NCBI RefSeq assembly: GCF_900116205.1
Contig: NZ_FOZS01000002.1
Coordinates: 682,001-746,000, forward strand
Direction of reading: 5' to 3'
Source: Halostagnicola kamekurae
GTDB lineage: Archaea > Halobacteriota > Halobacteria > Halobacteriales > Natrialbaceae
Length of the DNA: 64,000 nt
Below, piece by piece: positions 63,431 through 64,000 of this stretch (positions within the stretch are counted from its first letter, which is position 1; each line of letters starts with the position of its first letter). The notes beneath the pieces were generated by a model, which worked only from the letters and a program-made list of their open reading frames with translations, made no database searches and was not told where the DNA came from. The position numbers were made by a program, and so were the translations under genes.

Positions 63431-63683
63431 GACTACATCTACTCGGGAACCGTCTAAACTGTGGCGACGCGCCGAAAAGCGAGAGAGGTTCCGGACGCGT
63501 GATCGGCTCGCCCCAACGACCGGAATCGAACTGAAATCGAAGCGGCGACGAACCGGCCGAACCGAAATCGGGTTCGCGGCGACCGGCCACGGTGATAGAA
63601 GCGTCGATAAATGCGATATTCGGCCCCATCGAGCCTTCAGAGCGCGAAACTCGAGCACTGGTTCCGGACCCCAAAATTAAACA

Positions 63684-63689
63684 ATATAT
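63684..63689 (+). promoter_or_regulatory. TATA box of the last gene
   Basis: ATATAT in AACAATATATGAG lies about 25 nt before the ATG at 63711, in an AT-rich patch that stands out from its surroundings. Consistent with a leaderless transcript. Confidence 0.55.
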
Positions 63690-63710
63690 GAGTGTGATGA
63701 TACGGATGAA

Positions 63711-64000
63711 ATGAAGATTGACGTCGTCGAAACGCTCCATCAACCGGAGTACACCGGTGACGATAGATGCGAGCCGTGTACGATTTTGAACTTGGTCATC
63801 GCCGCCGTACTGAGTTCTCTTATCGCGCGGAAGTCGAAACTCGGCGGGGCACTCGCCCTCGGCTGTTCGATCGGCTTGATCTACCTTCGCGGCTATCTGA
63901 TTCCGGGAACCCCGACGCTGACGAAACGGTATCTCCCGCCCGAGGTCCTCCGCTGGTTCGGGAAGGACCCGGAGCCGGTCGTCGCGTCCGGACTCGGTTC
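63711..64000 (+). CDS. Membrane protein, 3' end beyond window
   Basis: The first 96 codons are visible. MKIDVVETLHQPEYTGDD is followed by CEPC (a CxxC motif) and two hydrophobic segments (ILNLVIAAVLSSLIARK and LGGALALGCSIGLIYLRGYL), then GTPTLTKRYLPPEVLRWFG. The CxxC before the membrane segments is notable. I recall similar haloarchaeal proteins but no function. Confidence 0.75.
   Translation, partial: MKIDVVETLHQPEYTGDDRCEPCTILNLVIAAVLSSLIARKSKLGGALALGCSIGLIYLRGYLIPGTPTLTKRYLPPEVLRWFGKDPEPVVASGLG

Overview
The window is chromosomal DNA from an extremely halophilic archaeon (class Halobacteria). I think a member of the Natrialba/Natrinema/Haloterrigena group is most likely, but nothing here fixes the genus. 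The evidence is high GC with CTCGAG-type sequence everywhere, strongly acidic proteins, TATA boxes about 25 nt upstream of start codons (leaderless mRNAs), twin-arginine rather than Sec-type signals, and archaeal proteins such as aIF5B, Pus10, TiaS, NOB1, phosphomevalonate decarboxylase and geranylgeranyl reductase.

Layout. 1-18.8 kb is core chromosome: CBS/ParB-like protein, M28 peptidase, NAD-kinase-like protein, endonuclease III divergent from the mevalonate-pathway decarboxylase, LLM flavin enzyme, aldo/keto reductase, a CtaA-CtaB fusion for heme o/a synthesis, an aldolase-fructose bisphosphatase operon, a trypsin-fold protein and an acyl-CoA carboxylase. 18.9-24.6 kb is an AT-rich island holding a MITE-like element, a decayed gene, an M48 metalloprotease, an exported subtilase, a Tat-exported C-terminally anchored protein, a small membrane protein and an IS6-type transposase pseudogene. 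24.65-32.98 kb returns to core genes (TlpA-like protein, hydroxyacyl-CoA and acyl-CoA dehydrogenases, squalene/phytoene synthase, HtrA-like protease, Pus10, RNase HII).

At 33.0-33.9 kb an 882-bp element with 17-bp perfect terminal inverted repeats and an 8-bp target duplication carries a non-transposase gene and sits between rnhB and secFD. 36.8-37.1 kb holds one reading frame interrupted by a single in-frame TGA upstream of a Cys-Cys motif. 38-46.8 kb is core metabolism and translation (pgi, CPBP protease, NOB1-PRC pair, infB, pyrG-guaA operon). Between 46.85 and 47.2 kb there is no convincing protein, but a TATA box is followed by at least seven strong stem-loops, a candidate structured RNA. 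47.3-64 kb is again core (folate cyclo-ligase, MoaB, IDI, GlmU-like enzyme, NhaC antiporter, DRG-type GTPase, TiaS, ferredoxin, geranylgeranyl reductase, M20 amidohydrolase) and ends inside a membrane-protein gene.

Functional links. Isoprenoid lipid synthesis is represented at several steps (decarboxylase, IDI, squalene/phytoene synthase, geranylgeranyl reductase). Gluconeogenesis is represented by aldolase, FBPase and Pgi, and nucleotide synthesis by PyrG and GuaA-B. The most unusual signals are the in-frame TGA gene, the structured RNA, the cargo-bearing transposon and the AT-rich protease island.
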